Assembly (NCBI GenBank): GCA_001045525.1
Contig: LDWW01000025.1
Span: 1-56,126, forward strand
Direction of reading: 5' to 3'
From: Chitinispirillum alkaliphilum
GTDB taxonomy: Bacteria; Fibrobacterota; Chitinivibrionia; Chitinivibrionales; Chitinispirillaceae
Length of the DNA: 56,126 nt
Of the stretch, positions 8,593 to 17,456 are shown one piece after another. Position numbers and translations under genes: made by a program. The notes under the pieces are model-generated. The model was not told the origin of the DNA, ran no database searches, and saw only the letters and a list, made by a program, of their open reading frames with translations. The stretch's first letter is position 1. Each line of letters begins with the position of its first letter.

Positions 8593-9508
8593 TACTTTCC
8601 GTCTTGAAAGTTTGGTGTGTTGCCCGATCTTTGCTCACGTATCTCTTTACCACCTCTACCGCAAAATCCCCAAACTCAGCGAGTTGTGTTGGGGGGCTGG
8701 TCACAGAGGCTACAATACCCCTCGAAGGAGGCGTGAAACAAAGAGTCAGAGTTGTATCGAAATCCTTAATCTGATCCATAAACTTATCAAACCATAACAT
8801 GGCATCGGGCCTGTGCCAGTCAGCCCAGCTGATTCCGGTCCTCAGCCTTCTAACCCCCATTTTCCTCAACCACTCTAACGCAAATTCAAGCCTGTGGTCC
8901 TCATAATGAAACCACTGACATATTCCCATTTTCGGATTGAAATAGTTCAAAGCAGGCTTAGGCGTGCCATCAGCCCTTATAAGACCCATGTAAAAGTGCC
9001 TGTAGTATGAGCTTCCTTCGCTCTCCTTATGCCGGGTTGTAGCACTCCAGGAAGGAGGCAAGTCAAGCAGACTGTACCAGTAAATCCTCTCAACCCTGTT
9101 TATGAGAAGCTGTTCTGTGCGATTAAGACCAAAAAGCTGCACATCCTCAGCACCAAAACTGGATGCCCCGACTTCTGTTACCCACACAGGCAGATCACAC
9201 ACCTGCTCAATCTCATCGATTTTCTGCGGCCACTCATCAATCTGCCAATGATTCCAGTCCAAAGGAAATCCATGAACAGCAACCGCATCGAGCCTATCGA
9301 ACAAACCATAACTCTTCAACAGATTGATAAAATTTGTATCAATCGGAGAAATACCCCCCAGAACGAGTGGCAGTGATGGTGCAGTTCTCTTTATTGCCTC
9401 TGCGGCCAAAGAGGTCATATCGGAGAAGTGTTTCCAGTCCGGATCGAGAGTGAAATCCCAATGAGAAAGATTATTGGGCTCGTTCCATAACTTAATTGCC
9501 TCAATCAT
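8585..9508 (-). CDS. GH-A clan glycosidase-like protein with permuted motif order
   Basis: A 307-residue protein related to beta-xylosidase/GH39-type enzymes. The acid/base motif WNEPN lies at residues 8-12, at the very N-terminus, and the nucleophile-type strand VWVTEVG ends at Glu112. In an ordinary clan GH-A barrel some 150 residues (beta1-beta3) precede WNEPN. Here matching segments (GVRRLRTGISWADW, 218-231; LTLCFTP and TSPP..AEFGDFAVEVVKRY, 254-290) lie at the C-terminus. The gene has its own start and stop in a tight operon, so the order is not a truncation. The role could be trimming or transglycosylation of the glycan. No signal peptide is visible, so it is likely cytoplasmic. Confidence 0.75.
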   Translation of the reverse strand: MIEAIKLWNEPNNLSHWDFTLDPDWKHFSDMTSLAAEAIKRTAPSLPLVLGGISPIDTNFINLLKSYGLFDRLDAVAVHGFPLDWNHWQIDEWPQKIDEIEQVCDLPVWVTEVGASSFGAEDVQLFGLNRTEQLLINRVERIYWYSLLDLPPSWSATTRHKESEGSSYYRHFYMGLIRADGTPKPALNYFNPKMGICQWFHYEDHRLEFALEWLRKMGVRRLRTGISWADWHRPDAMLWFDKFMDQIKDFDTTLTLCFTPPSRGIVASVTSPPTQLAEFGDFAVEVVKRYVSKDRATHQTFKTESND

Positions 9509-9523
9509 ATGGTATATTTCTCC

Positions 9524-10651
9524 TCAAACATTCCTTGATACATAGTTTCTGTTACGATACTTTTTTCTTTTAACCTGCAATGCTTCTTGCATGTAAAACA
9601 AAAGCTCCTCAGCACGGTGAAAAGCGGTGTGTTTCTCCAAAACCCTGTTTCGTGCCCTTTGCCCCATATTGCTGCTATCCTGCGTTGAAACTTGTGATAT
9701 AATTTCTACTGTCTGCTCCCAGGAACGACTAATTAGTATCTCACTTTCCAATTCAAAAAACTGATCCAACCCGTCCCAGTAATCACTAATGACAGGAACC
9801 CCACATGCAGCCGCCTCAAAAAGCCGAACACTTGGAGCGTAACCTGCGGATATCATATCCGCACGTGTTAAATTCAACGTAAAGCGTTGCGAAGAATAGA
9901 AATGGGGGTGATCCCCCGGGGCGATATGCTCAATTCTTTGGATATTTTGAGGCCATTCGATTTTTGCAGGATATTGCGGGCCCGCAACCACAAATTTTCT
10001 CTCAGAACACCTTTTCGCAGCTTCGATCATCAGCAGTTCAAGAGACTCCTGTCTATCGGGGCTGAATGTACCCATATAACCCAGGTCATAGGTTTTATCC
10101 ACATCGAGAGGCTGATACTGCTCGGAGTCAACAGAACAATACAAAGCACGTGCTACCGGTGCACCATATACCCCCTCCAGTAAATCAAGTGTGGGACCTC
10201 CGGCAAAAGAGAGGTAGAGATCATACCCACTGACCAGCTCAGGAGTAATGTAGTCATTTTCTCTTCGCGATAATTTACTCAGTGTAACAGGTGTGTCAAT
10301 ATCGTAAAAAGCACAAATACCCCGGGATTGGTGCTGAACCCATTCCCCTACCGCGATTCCATCAGGTACAAAAGAGCCCACAACGACAAGCTCTGCATCC
10401 TGGACAATTCTTGAAAATCTATTCTTTAAATCCTGAACCGAGCCATATAATTCTACCTTGCCATAGGGCAGCTCAGGCATATCACGGTGCAAAGCATACC
10501 AGGGCATATCCCTTTCCAAAAACAAAACACTGTACCCTTTTTTATCCAACTCCCTTATAAGCCCCCTGTAAGTGGTGGCATGCCCGTTGCCCCATGAAGA
10601 GGTGACAGTCAGACCAATAAAGACCAAATCGTATGAATCTGTGCGGGTCAT
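9524..10651 (-). CDS. CgeB-like glycosyltransferase, paralogue 2
   Basis: A 375-residue CgeB/GT-B protein. It shares the N-terminal FIGLTVTSSWGNGHATTYRGL signature and the C-terminal APSVRLFEAAACGVPVISD-YWDGLDQFFE block with paralogue 1 (6988-8085), its closest relative in the cassette by eye. A Pro-containing FVVAGPQYPAKIEWP segment matches FLVAGAQYPADINWG of paralogue 1, suggesting the same donor type. Its ATG overlaps the stop of the upstream paralogue in an ATGA, so the start is firm. The sugar donor is unknown. Confidence 0.87.
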   Translation of the reverse strand: MTRTDSYDLVFIGLTVTSSWGNGHATTYRGLIRELDKKGYSVLFLERDMPWYALHRDMPELPYGKVELYGSVQDLKNRFSRIVQDAELVVVGSFVPDGIAVGEWVQHQSRGICAFYDIDTPVTLSKLSRRENDYITPELVSGYDLYLSFAGGPTLDLLEGVYGAPVARALYCSVDSEQYQPLDVDKTYDLGYMGTFSPDRQESLELLMIEAAKRCSERKFVVAGPQYPAKIEWPQNIQRIEHIAPGDHPHFYSSQRFTLNLTRADMISAGYAPSVRLFEAAACGVPVISDYWDGLDQFFELESEILISRSWEQTVEIISQVSTQDSSNMGQRARNRVLEKHTAFHRAEELLFYMQEALQVKRKKYRNRNYVSRNV

Positions 10652-11757
10652 TTTGCCACCTCCCTGTTTTCAAAGGAGCAGTATTGTTTAAGTATTCCGT
10701 CAACCTCCCTGGCTCTATGGGCATAGGTGTGATGACTGAGGATTTTTTTCCTTGCATTCTCTCCTATTTCTTTTGATATCCCAACATCCAAACTGTCCAG
10801 AATCGCAGCGACCTCCTCCCCATCGGATGCGGTAAAACACTCCTTCCCTGGCTGGAGAAAGTGATCTATTCCATCCCAGAGATCTGTTATAATGCAAGCC
10901 CCCGCCCCCGCGGCTTCAAAAATTCTGGTAGGGGGAGAGAAACCATACTCCGCCATACTCTGACGATTTATGTTTAAAACGGCAAGTGTTGAACAGTTGA
11001 AGGCATTGTGTTCGTGAGTGTAAACATGACCTAACCTTTTCACATTTTCTAAATGTGACATATAAGTATCCCAGCCATTGCCCCCCAAAAGAAACTTTTT
11101 TTGAGGTAGAAGAGATGCAGATCTGAAGAAAAACTCTTTTACTCTCTTTTCTCTGTCAGGCATTCTGTTTCCAAGAAAACCCAAATCACCCGTCAAATCA
11201 GCCTCAGGCAAAACAGGATAGTGAGTTGAAGGGTCAAGGGCATTATAAATGGGGAAACATTTTTTGGCCCCGAAGTTAAGGTAGGAGTTTTTTACCCTCT
11301 CTCCTCCTCCATAGGTGAAAATCATATCGTACTCAGGAATAAGTCCGATAAACGGATCCTCATCATTGTCCTGCAATCTCTGAAGAGTTGCAGGTGCATC
11401 CACATCCCAGAAAGCCACAGTCTTACCACTTGATTTGAAACTTAAAACAGCTTCCTCCAAAGCTTCATCAAAACAACCGACCCCACTAGTCTTAATCACC
11501 ATATCAGCATCCTGGGCCATTTTAAGGGCTTCTTTCAACCCCTCATATTCAGCTTTGTACACTACGCTTCGTGCATACAAGGGCTCATCGATATCTCTGT
11601 GCTTTTGCCTGTTGTAAGCGTCAGGTTCATAAAAGGTAACACTGTAACCCAATTCAAACAGAGCTTTCAGAAGACCTCTATAGTATGTTGCCGCCCCATT
11701 CCAATAGGCAGATACAAGACTGGAACCGAAAAAAGCTACATTCATACCACCACTCAC
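10648..11757 (-). CDS. CgeB-like glycosyltransferase, paralogue 3
   Basis: A 369-residue CgeB/GT-B protein with N-terminal FFGSSLVSAYWNGAATYYRGLL and C-terminal SPPTRIFEAAGAGACIITDLWDGIDHFL, ending in HTYAHRAREVDGIL. It differs from paralogues 1 and 2 in the first motif (WNGAAT instead of WGNGHAT), so it may use another acceptor. The start is a GTG five bases after a GGGGG; the ATG twelve bases further on is an alternative. The stop overlaps paralogue 2 by 4 bp. Confidence 0.85.
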   Translation of the reverse strand: MSGGMNVAFFGSSLVSAYWNGAATYYRGLLKALFELGYSVTFYEPDAYNRQKHRDIDEPLYARSVVYKAEYEGLKEALKMAQDADMVIKTSGVGCFDEALEEAVLSFKSSGKTVAFWDVDAPATLQRLQDNDEDPFIGLIPEYDMIFTYGGGERVKNSYLNFGAKKCFPIYNALDPSTHYPVLPEADLTGDLGFLGNRMPDREKRVKEFFFRSASLLPQKKFLLGGNGWDTYMSHLENVKRLGHVYTHEHNAFNCSTLAVLNINRQSMAEYGFSPPTRIFEAAGAGACIITDLWDGIDHFLQPGKECFTASDGEEVAAILDSLDVGISKEIGENARKKILSHHTYAHRAREVDGILKQYCSFENREVAK

Positions 11758-11768
11758 AAGCTCCCCCT

Positions 11769-12896
11769 TTAAGTTTTTTGTTCAGCAATTGTCTCTTGAA
11801 CAGATCCAATCCCTATTTCTTTACAAATATTCATAAGTTCATCAACTCTATGAGCACAGGTGTGACGATTCAATATTGTCTCAAGTCCCTTACGTGCCAT
11901 TTCCCCTGCCATAGATTCATTTTCAAGCAAAGTCTCAATTGCTTCGGTCATCTGTTTTTCATTTTCAGCAACCAGATAATCCTCCCCCTTGGTAAAAAGT
12001 CCCTCACAATCGTTCCAAGGGGCTGAAATCAGAGGTATTCCACAGGCAAGAGCCTCAAAAACCCTTATTGTTGGAATACCGGGCAGAGCTTCAACGTAGG
12101 GGCGACGAGGTATATGTACCGTTACTTTGAAGCGTGAAAATATTTCAGGCACTTTGTAGTTGGGGGCCCATCCGGCATACCCAATCCCATGGTTTTTCAG
12201 TAACTTAAGAGACTTCTCATGATACCTTACTCCATATACACAGCAGTTCAGGTTTAATTTATTTACAGGATTCACCAAAAACTGCACTAATTCAGAACTG
12301 CGCTCCCCGTCTCCCCAATTACCAACCCACACTAAATCCCCTTGCTTTGGAAAAGCTTCAAATGGCTTGAACATGGTTACATCCGCTGCCTCGTGCCATG
12401 TCCATGCCTGTTTTGCCCAACCATATTCAATGTAAAGTTTTCTTATTATCTCACCAAAAGCCAAAACCCCATCATAATTTGATAAATCATACTCTTTCAT
12501 TGCCTCCGGGTCTGTAACCGAACGGTGATGAGTATCGTGAAAAAGGATCCTGCAATCGGTATGCTTTCTTCTGAATATTCCGATTTTTCTAACCAGTTCC
12601 GGTTCAGACCACTCATGCACTATTACCAGATCAACTCCCTCAAGCTCACTTCCAATATCAAACTCCGCAAGATTATAGCGGATACTTCTTAACTGGGGGT
12701 AAACCTCCTGATAATCTTCTATTACCTCTTCTCCATAATCTTCGACTAAGTTTACCAGACTCCAGGCATCAGCCGGTTCATAAAGAGAGACCTCATTACC
12801 TCTCGACACGAGCTCAGAAGCGATTCCACGCAAAAAATGAGCATTCCCATGATTCCAATCCGATATAAAAGAATGAGCAAAAATTGCTATGCGCAC
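11769..12896 (-). CDS. CgeB-like glycosyltransferase, paralogue 4
   Basis: A 375-residue GT-B protein, the most divergent of the four. It starts RIAIFAHSFISDWNHGNAHFLRG and carries TIRVFEALACGIPLISAPWNDCEGLF near the C-terminus, then a HTCAHRVDELMNI end typical of the group. The middle has DLVWVGNWGDGERS in place of the LGTYAKDR/MGTFSPDR motif of paralogues 1 and 2. It overlaps the upstream GT4 gene by 10 bp. It is assigned to sugar transfer in the same glycan pathway; donor unknown. Confidence 0.83.
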   Translation of the reverse strand: MRIAIFAHSFISDWNHGNAHFLRGIASELVSRGNEVSLYEPADAWSLVNLVEDYGEEVIEDYQEVYPQLRSIRYNLAEFDIGSELEGVDLVIVHEWSEPELVRKIGIFRRKHTDCRILFHDTHHRSVTDPEAMKEYDLSNYDGVLAFGEIIRKLYIEYGWAKQAWTWHEAADVTMFKPFEAFPKQGDLVWVGNWGDGERSSELVQFLVNPVNKLNLNCCVYGVRYHEKSLKLLKNHGIGYAGWAPNYKVPEIFSRFKVTVHIPRRPYVEALPGIPTIRVFEALACGIPLISAPWNDCEGLFTKGEDYLVAENEKQMTEAIETLLENESMAGEMARKGLETILNRHTCAHRVDELMNICKEIGIGSVQETIAEQKT

Positions 12897-13993
12897 AATA
12901 CCCCCTCTCGTCCCCTGTTCAGTTCACGTTTTTTCTCTGCAATGAGCTCTCTGTAAAGGTGAAGATAAGATGATGCCATTTTGGACACTGTATATTCTAA
13001 CCCCTTTTGTCTAGCCCGCTCAGAATACTCTCTTCTTAACCAGGGTTTATGTATAAGTTCAAGAAGAGTGTCTAAAAGTGCATCATCGTCTTCAGGATTA
13101 ACATACACTGCACCGTTACCCCAGATCTCCCTTAAGCTGGGAATATCTCCCAAAACCAGTGCACAGCCACATAGCGCAGCTTCCAGTACAGAGAGACCAA
13201 AGGGTTCATATTTAGCGGGAAGAGTATAAATGGAAGCTGATCCCATCCAGTTTGCAAGCTCAAAGCTGCTGCATTTGCCAAGCCAATGTACCTGAGGTTG
13301 TCCGTTTGTAGTCAGGCTCTCACCCGCAGCAACAACCTGCCAGGGTAATCTGTGGGCTACGGATGCAATCAGTTTGATATTCTTACCCTCATCCCAAAGC
13401 CTCCCAGCGGTGAGAACGTAAGGATCTTTAACGAGGGGAATAAACTGATGACGACTTCTGCCATTGTTTATAACCAGCCCACGTGTAGAAACTGAATAGT
13501 TTTCGTAAATGGAACTTAGCATATGTATTGTTGGAGCCACAATACAATCTGCCCCCTCCAACCCATCTTTGACTCTCTTTTTGTACTCTCCCCAATCCTC
13601 TTTACTGGGAAGCTCCCTTTTTACATTTCTAAACCAGGAGTAAACACACGAATGGGCCCCCATGACCACAGGACAGGGCCAGTCGACAGCTCCAAAGGCA
13701 TATTGGTTAAGATGAACCAAGTCCGGGCAGACAATCTCTGCAATAGAGGAAATCCACTCCGCCGCAAGATCTATCTCCTCCCATGGATCCCTCATCCACT
13801 CTAATTTGTATCTCCCTTCAAATAATTCGACATTCTTTAAACCATGCAGATCCATTCTTTGAGACCTGTCAAGATTTTTACCCATGGTAACCAGTGCAAC
13901 CTCAAGCCCGTATCTGCTGAATGCAGAAACAAGCTCAACAGCATAGGACCACACTCCCCCTACCGTATCTGCGGTCATAAGAAGCCTGTTCAC
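12887..13993 (-). CDS. Glycosyltransferase family 4
   Basis: A 368-residue GT-B enzyme. The N-terminal domain begins LLMTADTVGGVWSYAVEL, a glycogen-synthase/GT4-like glycine loop. The C-terminal domain has VLTAGRLWDEGKNI and PAKYEPFGLSVLEAALCGCALVLGD, with the two glutamates of the EX7E motif. The start is a GTG with GGGAGGGAA upstream. It begins the string of glycosyltransferases in the cassette and may add the first committed sugar, though this order-based idea is only inference. Confidence 0.9.
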   Translation of the reverse strand: MNRLLMTADTVGGVWSYAVELVSAFSRYGLEVALVTMGKNLDRSQRMDLHGLKNVELFEGRYKLEWMRDPWEEIDLAAEWISSIAEIVCPDLVHLNQYAFGAVDWPCPVVMGAHSCVYSWFRNVKRELPSKEDWGEYKKRVKDGLEGADCIVAPTIHMLSSIYENYSVSTRGLVINNGRSRHQFIPLVKDPYVLTAGRLWDEGKNIKLIASVAHRLPWQVVAAGESLTTNGQPQVHWLGKCSSFELANWMGSASIYTLPAKYEPFGLSVLEAALCGCALVLGDIPSLREIWGNGAVYVNPEDDDALLDTLLELIHKPWLRREYSERARQKGLEYTVSKMASSYLHLYRELIAEKKRELNRGREGVLCA

Positions 13994-14022
13994 TTACTTC
14001 CCTCCCTACACACTTGACACCC

Positions 14023-14316
14023 CTATTCACCATCCTGGCTGACAATTTTAAAAAACCGGTTACTATCGGCTGACAACTCGCCATCGCTATATATGAAAGC
14101 AAGATTGGCCTGATCGAACTTTTCGAAAAACTTATCCCAAGTAATTGACTCGAGGTTTTCACCGCTTTCTTCATCAGGAAAAAAAATTCTTATAACCCCG
14201 GCTTCCTCATGGGTCGTACAACTATCCTTCACCACCGCAGGTCTGCCACCATGCTTCTCCACCCACCGACGGATCACCCTGTGATCCGTTGTCATCTTTG
14301 AGCCATCCCAATGCAT
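14023..14316 (-). CDS. Small conserved protein of unknown function
   Basis: A 97-residue protein, mostly hydrophilic, with no signal peptide or membrane span. It has TTDHRVIRRWVEKHGGRPAV near the N-terminus, then GVIRIFFPDEESGENLESITWDKFFEKFD. This matches a small bacterial family that I recall with TTDH..I..W.E..GGRPA and a SWDEFF.KFD end, sometimes mislabelled as a glucan-branching enzyme. The ATG has AAAGGAG at seven bases. It sits between the Gfo/Idh oxidoreductase and the first GT4, in the same direction, so it is probably cotranscribed. Function unknown. Confidence 0.7.
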   Translation of the reverse strand: MHWDGSKMTTDHRVIRRWVEKHGGRPAVVKDSCTTHEEAGVIRIFFPDEESGENLESITWDKFFEKFDQANLAFIYSDGELSADSNRFFKIVSQDGE

Positions 14317-14365
14317 TATAAGGCTCCTTTCATTAAATCGCCCCTACAAGCAGATTGTGCACTAC

Positions 14366-15367
14366 TTATCTGCCATAAATTTTATCAATAACTTCTGAAA
14401 CCCTTAAATACTGATCACTTTTTGTATCGAAGCCCTGACCGGCTGACAACCTCTCAGCCCAATCCATTATAGCCCCCGGACCCCAATTATCAGGAGGCTC
14501 ACATAATACCTGAGTTGAAGTTTGGCTATACCGTTCCAGACGAAAATCATAAAATGAACCATTTACATTTTTTATGGATAGGGCTCCTTCAGTACCATAA
14601 AGAGTTATCTCTATGAGCGCATTCTTTCCCGCATGTAATCCCCAGGAACAGGTAAACCGGGCCACAGTACCGCTCTCAAGTTCAATTGAGAAATTGGCAT
14701 AATCCTCTATTTTCAGAGACTGAGGTGGTAAATTCTCTCCCTTACAGAAAAGTGTGCTGCTTACACTGTGTACCTTTGGAAATTTCAACAGCCACAATAT
14801 CAGGTCAATCAAATGTACCCCCAGATCCATCACACAACCACCACCTGATAGCTTTTTATCATAAAACCAGGCTTTATCAGGACCATATGCGTTATGAAAT
14901 ACACAATCTGCTGAATAGATTTCTCCAAGCTCACCCGATTCGACAATTTCCCTGACTATCTGAACGGATTTAAGAAACCGGTAGGAAAAATCCACTCCAA
15001 GCAGTTTGTTGTTTCTCTTTGAAGTCTCAATGACCTGTTTGCACTCCAGTGCTGTTCGGGCCAATGGTTTCTGGCAAAAAACAGCACACCCCGATTCCAT
15101 TGCATATATAGATTGTTCTGCATGCATCGCACTTGGAGTGGCAATGACCACACCGTCGATATTATGAGGAACGATCTGCTCAAGTGAAGAGCAGATCTGT
15201 GCATCTTTAATAATGTCGCAAACCATACTTTCATCGCAGTCCACCAAATAAGCAGCCTTAGCCACTCCACTCTCCAGAAGGGCCTCCATTCTGTTACGAC
15301 CAATCCATCCGAGCCCAACAAATGCAAGGTTCAGCTTCTCTACCGCAACACTGTTTATCTCTTTCAT
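14366..15367 (-). CDS. Gfo/Idh/MocA-family sugar oxidoreductase
   Basis: A 333-residue NAD(P)-dependent oxidoreductase. The nucleotide-binding loop AFVGLGWIGRNRM (about residues 15-27) is followed by the family's VVIATPSAMHAEQ and CQKPLARTALEC, the latter carrying the conserved EKP-type lysine. GGGCVMDLGVHLIDLILWL is the helix with the catalytic His/Asp pair. It likely oxidises or reduces a nucleotide sugar together with the adjacent epimerases and alcohol dehydrogenase. It overlaps the dehydrogenase gene by 4 bp. Confidence 0.9.
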   Translation of the reverse strand: MKEINSVAVEKLNLAFVGLGWIGRNRMEALLESGVAKAAYLVDCDESMVCDIIKDAQICSSLEQIVPHNIDGVVIATPSAMHAEQSIYAMESGCAVFCQKPLARTALECKQVIETSKRNNKLLGVDFSYRFLKSVQIVREIVESGELGEIYSADCVFHNAYGPDKAWFYDKKLSGGGCVMDLGVHLIDLILWLLKFPKVHSVSSTLFCKGENLPPQSLKIEDYANFSIELESGTVARFTCSWGLHAGKNALIEITLYGTEGALSIKNVNGSFYDFRLERYSQTSTQVLCEPPDNWGPGAIMDWAERLSAGQGFDTKSDQYLRVSEVIDKIYGR

Positions 15368-16377
15368 ATTAGCACCACCGCTTTTATAAAACCTTCAGGA
15401 CACTGTCTCATCTTCTCAAAAGCCTGGTTAAGAGAAGACATGGAATAGAAATGTGTAAGCAGAGGAGTCAGATCTATCGAGCCGTTAGCCACAAGTTCAA
15501 CCGCTTTAGCTATCCCTTTTATATAAACCGAATTGTCCCTTTCGTGAGCATTTATTACATCGATCCCTTTCCAGTTCCAATTCTGCATATTTACAGAGCG
15601 TAAACCATCCTGATGATAACCCGCAATGACAAGTCTGCCTCTGGTGGCAATAATCTCTGAAGCAAGATCCAGATACATCTGGTTTCCTGTGGCTTCAATA
15701 ACCCTGCTACACCCTCTTCCATCAGTTAGTTTGTTAATCTGATCGATAACATTCCAGTAATCCTCCATTTTTACCGCCTCATCTACTCCATATTGCCTGG
15801 CAATCTTCAATGAAGAATTTCGCCTCGATACTGCAATTACCCTCGCTCCCTTCAAATGGCACAGCCTCGCAACCAACACTCCCATAAAACCAGTTCCAAC
15901 CACCGCGACTGTATCATTAACACCAACATCAGCTCTTTCAACCACATTGACAGCACATCCTAAAGGTTCTCCGGGAAAGGGCTGCCCGTCAAGTTCAGAT
16001 GGAAGAGCAACGATGTTGTCTTTATGAACTATATCAAAAGCAGAAAATGCATGTGAAGAGAGAAAAGTAACCCTATCACCGAGGGCAAATTTATCTGCTC
16101 CTTTACCACATTTCTCTACTGTCCCCCACCCTTCATGCCCCGGGGAACCAGGTTCCATGGGATATGTAAACCACTCTCTGCCCTCCCAAAGGGGAAGATT
16201 GGAATTACACACACCACACCCTTCAACCCGCACCAAGACTTCATTTTCTCCTGGAGTACCAACTCTCACCTGCTCAACACTGAAATTACCCGGCGCAGAA
16301 CAAACTGCAGCATCCCCAAATTCAGGTACGTTTTGTTCCCCGTTGTGAGAAATAACCTTTTCTGCTTTCTGCATCAT
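15364..16377 (-). CDS. Zinc-dependent medium-chain alcohol dehydrogenase
   Basis: A 337-residue MDR-family protein. The GroES-like half has GCGVCNSNLPLWEG with a likely zinc-binding cysteine and GSPGHEGWGTV with the conserved GHE. The Rossmann half has AVVGTGFMGVLVARL. The four-cysteine structural zinc lobe of classical ADH is not obvious. A polyol or sugar substrate is likely, as for sorbitol/threonine-dehydrogenase-like members. The start overlaps the upstream epimerase stop in TAATG (1 bp), a sign of translational coupling. Confidence 0.88.
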   Translation of the reverse strand: MMQKAEKVISHNGEQNVPEFGDAAVCSAPGNFSVEQVRVGTPGENEVLVRVEGCGVCNSNLPLWEGREWFTYPMEPGSPGHEGWGTVEKCGKGADKFALGDRVTFLSSHAFSAFDIVHKDNIVALPSELDGQPFPGEPLGCAVNVVERADVGVNDTVAVVGTGFMGVLVARLCHLKGARVIAVSRRNSSLKIARQYGVDEAVKMEDYWNVIDQINKLTDGRGCSRVIEATGNQMYLDLASEIIATRGRLVIAGYHQDGLRSVNMQNWNWKGIDVINAHERDNSVYIKGIAKAVELVANGSIDLTPLLTHFYSMSSLNQAFEKMRQCPEGFIKAVVLI

Positions 16378-17456
16378 TAAAATCTCTCCTTTTCTGCAAA
16401 CGTAATATTTTTCTCAAACCTGTTCTCTTCCAACCACCTGCAGAGTATCCTAAGCCCTTCGTGACTGCTTATGAGTGGCACCCATCCTGTAGCTGATGTG
16501 AATTTTGATGTATCACTGACATAATATTTCTGATCACCGCACCGGAATGGCTCAAAACAAACCTGTGTATCATAACCGGTTACCTGATTCAGCATATAAA
16601 TGAGCTCAAGAAGACTCACTGTGTTAGAGCTTCCACCACCTATATTGAATGCACAGCCCCGTAAACTTGTTTTTTTGTTCAGCGCAAGCAGGAAAGCATC
16701 CAGAAGATCATCAATGTAAAGAATGTCTCTTACCTGACACCCATCCCCGTAAAGAGTGATTGGTTTCTTTTCAAGAGCTGATATGGCAAAATGAGCAACC
16801 CACCCCTGATCTTCAGTACCAAATTGGTGAGGCCCGTAGATGCAGCTCATCCTGAATACAACAGCGGGTATACCAAAGGTGCGCGAGTAATCCAGCACAT
16901 ACTGGTCTGCACTTCCCTTTGAGCATCCGTAGGGGGTGTGAAAGTCAAGATTTCGTTTCTCACTTATTCCGTCACTGTATGCAGAGTGGCTTGGTTCATA
17001 TCTTTTTCCTATTTTTCTGAGTTTAATATCTCCAAGCTGCCCGTAAACTTTGTTGGTTGAAGTGTAGAGCAGAAATGGGGGCGTTTTAAAAGACCTCAGG
17101 ATCTCAAGGAGGTTAATTGTGCCCTGAAGGTTAACAGAATAATCCTCTGAGGGAAAATTCAGACTAGTGGTAACTGCAACCTGTGCAGCTAAATGGAAAA
17201 CTGCTGCCGCGCCCTCAAGAGAAGAGCAAAGCGCTTTTGTGTCACGCATATCTGCAACACTTACCTTTAAGCGCTTTTTATAGGTGTGCTGCAAATATTC
17301 CAGGTTTGTTTCTGAACCAGCTCTTGAGAGATTGTCATAAACCACCACCTCATGCCCCATCTCCAAGAGCCGCGAGCAGAGATTAGTTCCTATAAAACCC
17401 GCTCCACCTGTAACGACAATCGGGCCATTCAGATTTTGACATTCTGTTTTTATCAT
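16377..17456 (-). CDS. NDP-sugar epimerase, CDP-paratose 2-epimerase-like (SDR)
   Basis: An extended short-chain dehydrogenase of about 359 residues. It has the NAD-binding loop TGGAGFIG, the Ser-Tyr-Lys catalytic set (LLYTSTNKVYG; TPYGCSKGSADQY) and VVFRMSCIYGPHQFG followed by EDQGWVAHF, which is very close to CDP-paratose/tyvelose 2-epimerases. A longer frame runs back to 17495. The ATG at 17456 overlaps the upstream TGA as ATGA and is the better start. It should interconvert a CDP- or other NDP-linked deoxysugar; the exact substrate is an inference. Confidence 0.88.
   Translation of the reverse strand: MIKTECQNLNGPIVVTGGAGFIGTNLCSRLLEMGHEVVVYDNLSRAGSETNLEYLQHTYKKRLKVSVADMRDTKALCSSLEGAAAVFHLAAQVAVTTSLNFPSEDYSVNLQGTINLLEILRSFKTPPFLLYTSTNKVYGQLGDIKLRKIGKRYEPSHSAYSDGISEKRNLDFHTPYGCSKGSADQYVLDYSRTFGIPAVVFRMSCIYGPHQFGTEDQGWVAHFAISALEKKPITLYGDGCQVRDILYIDDLLDAFLLALNKKTSLRGCAFNIGGGSSNTVSLLELIYMLNQVTGYDTQVCFEPFRCGDQKYYVSDTSKFTSATGWVPLISSHEGLRILCRWLEENRFEKNITFAEKERF

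Noticed and set aside
14956-15327. Long antisense ORF inside the Gfo/Idh gene
   Set aside because: The sense strand encodes a complete, motif-bearing oxidoreductase; the antisense frame has no domain.
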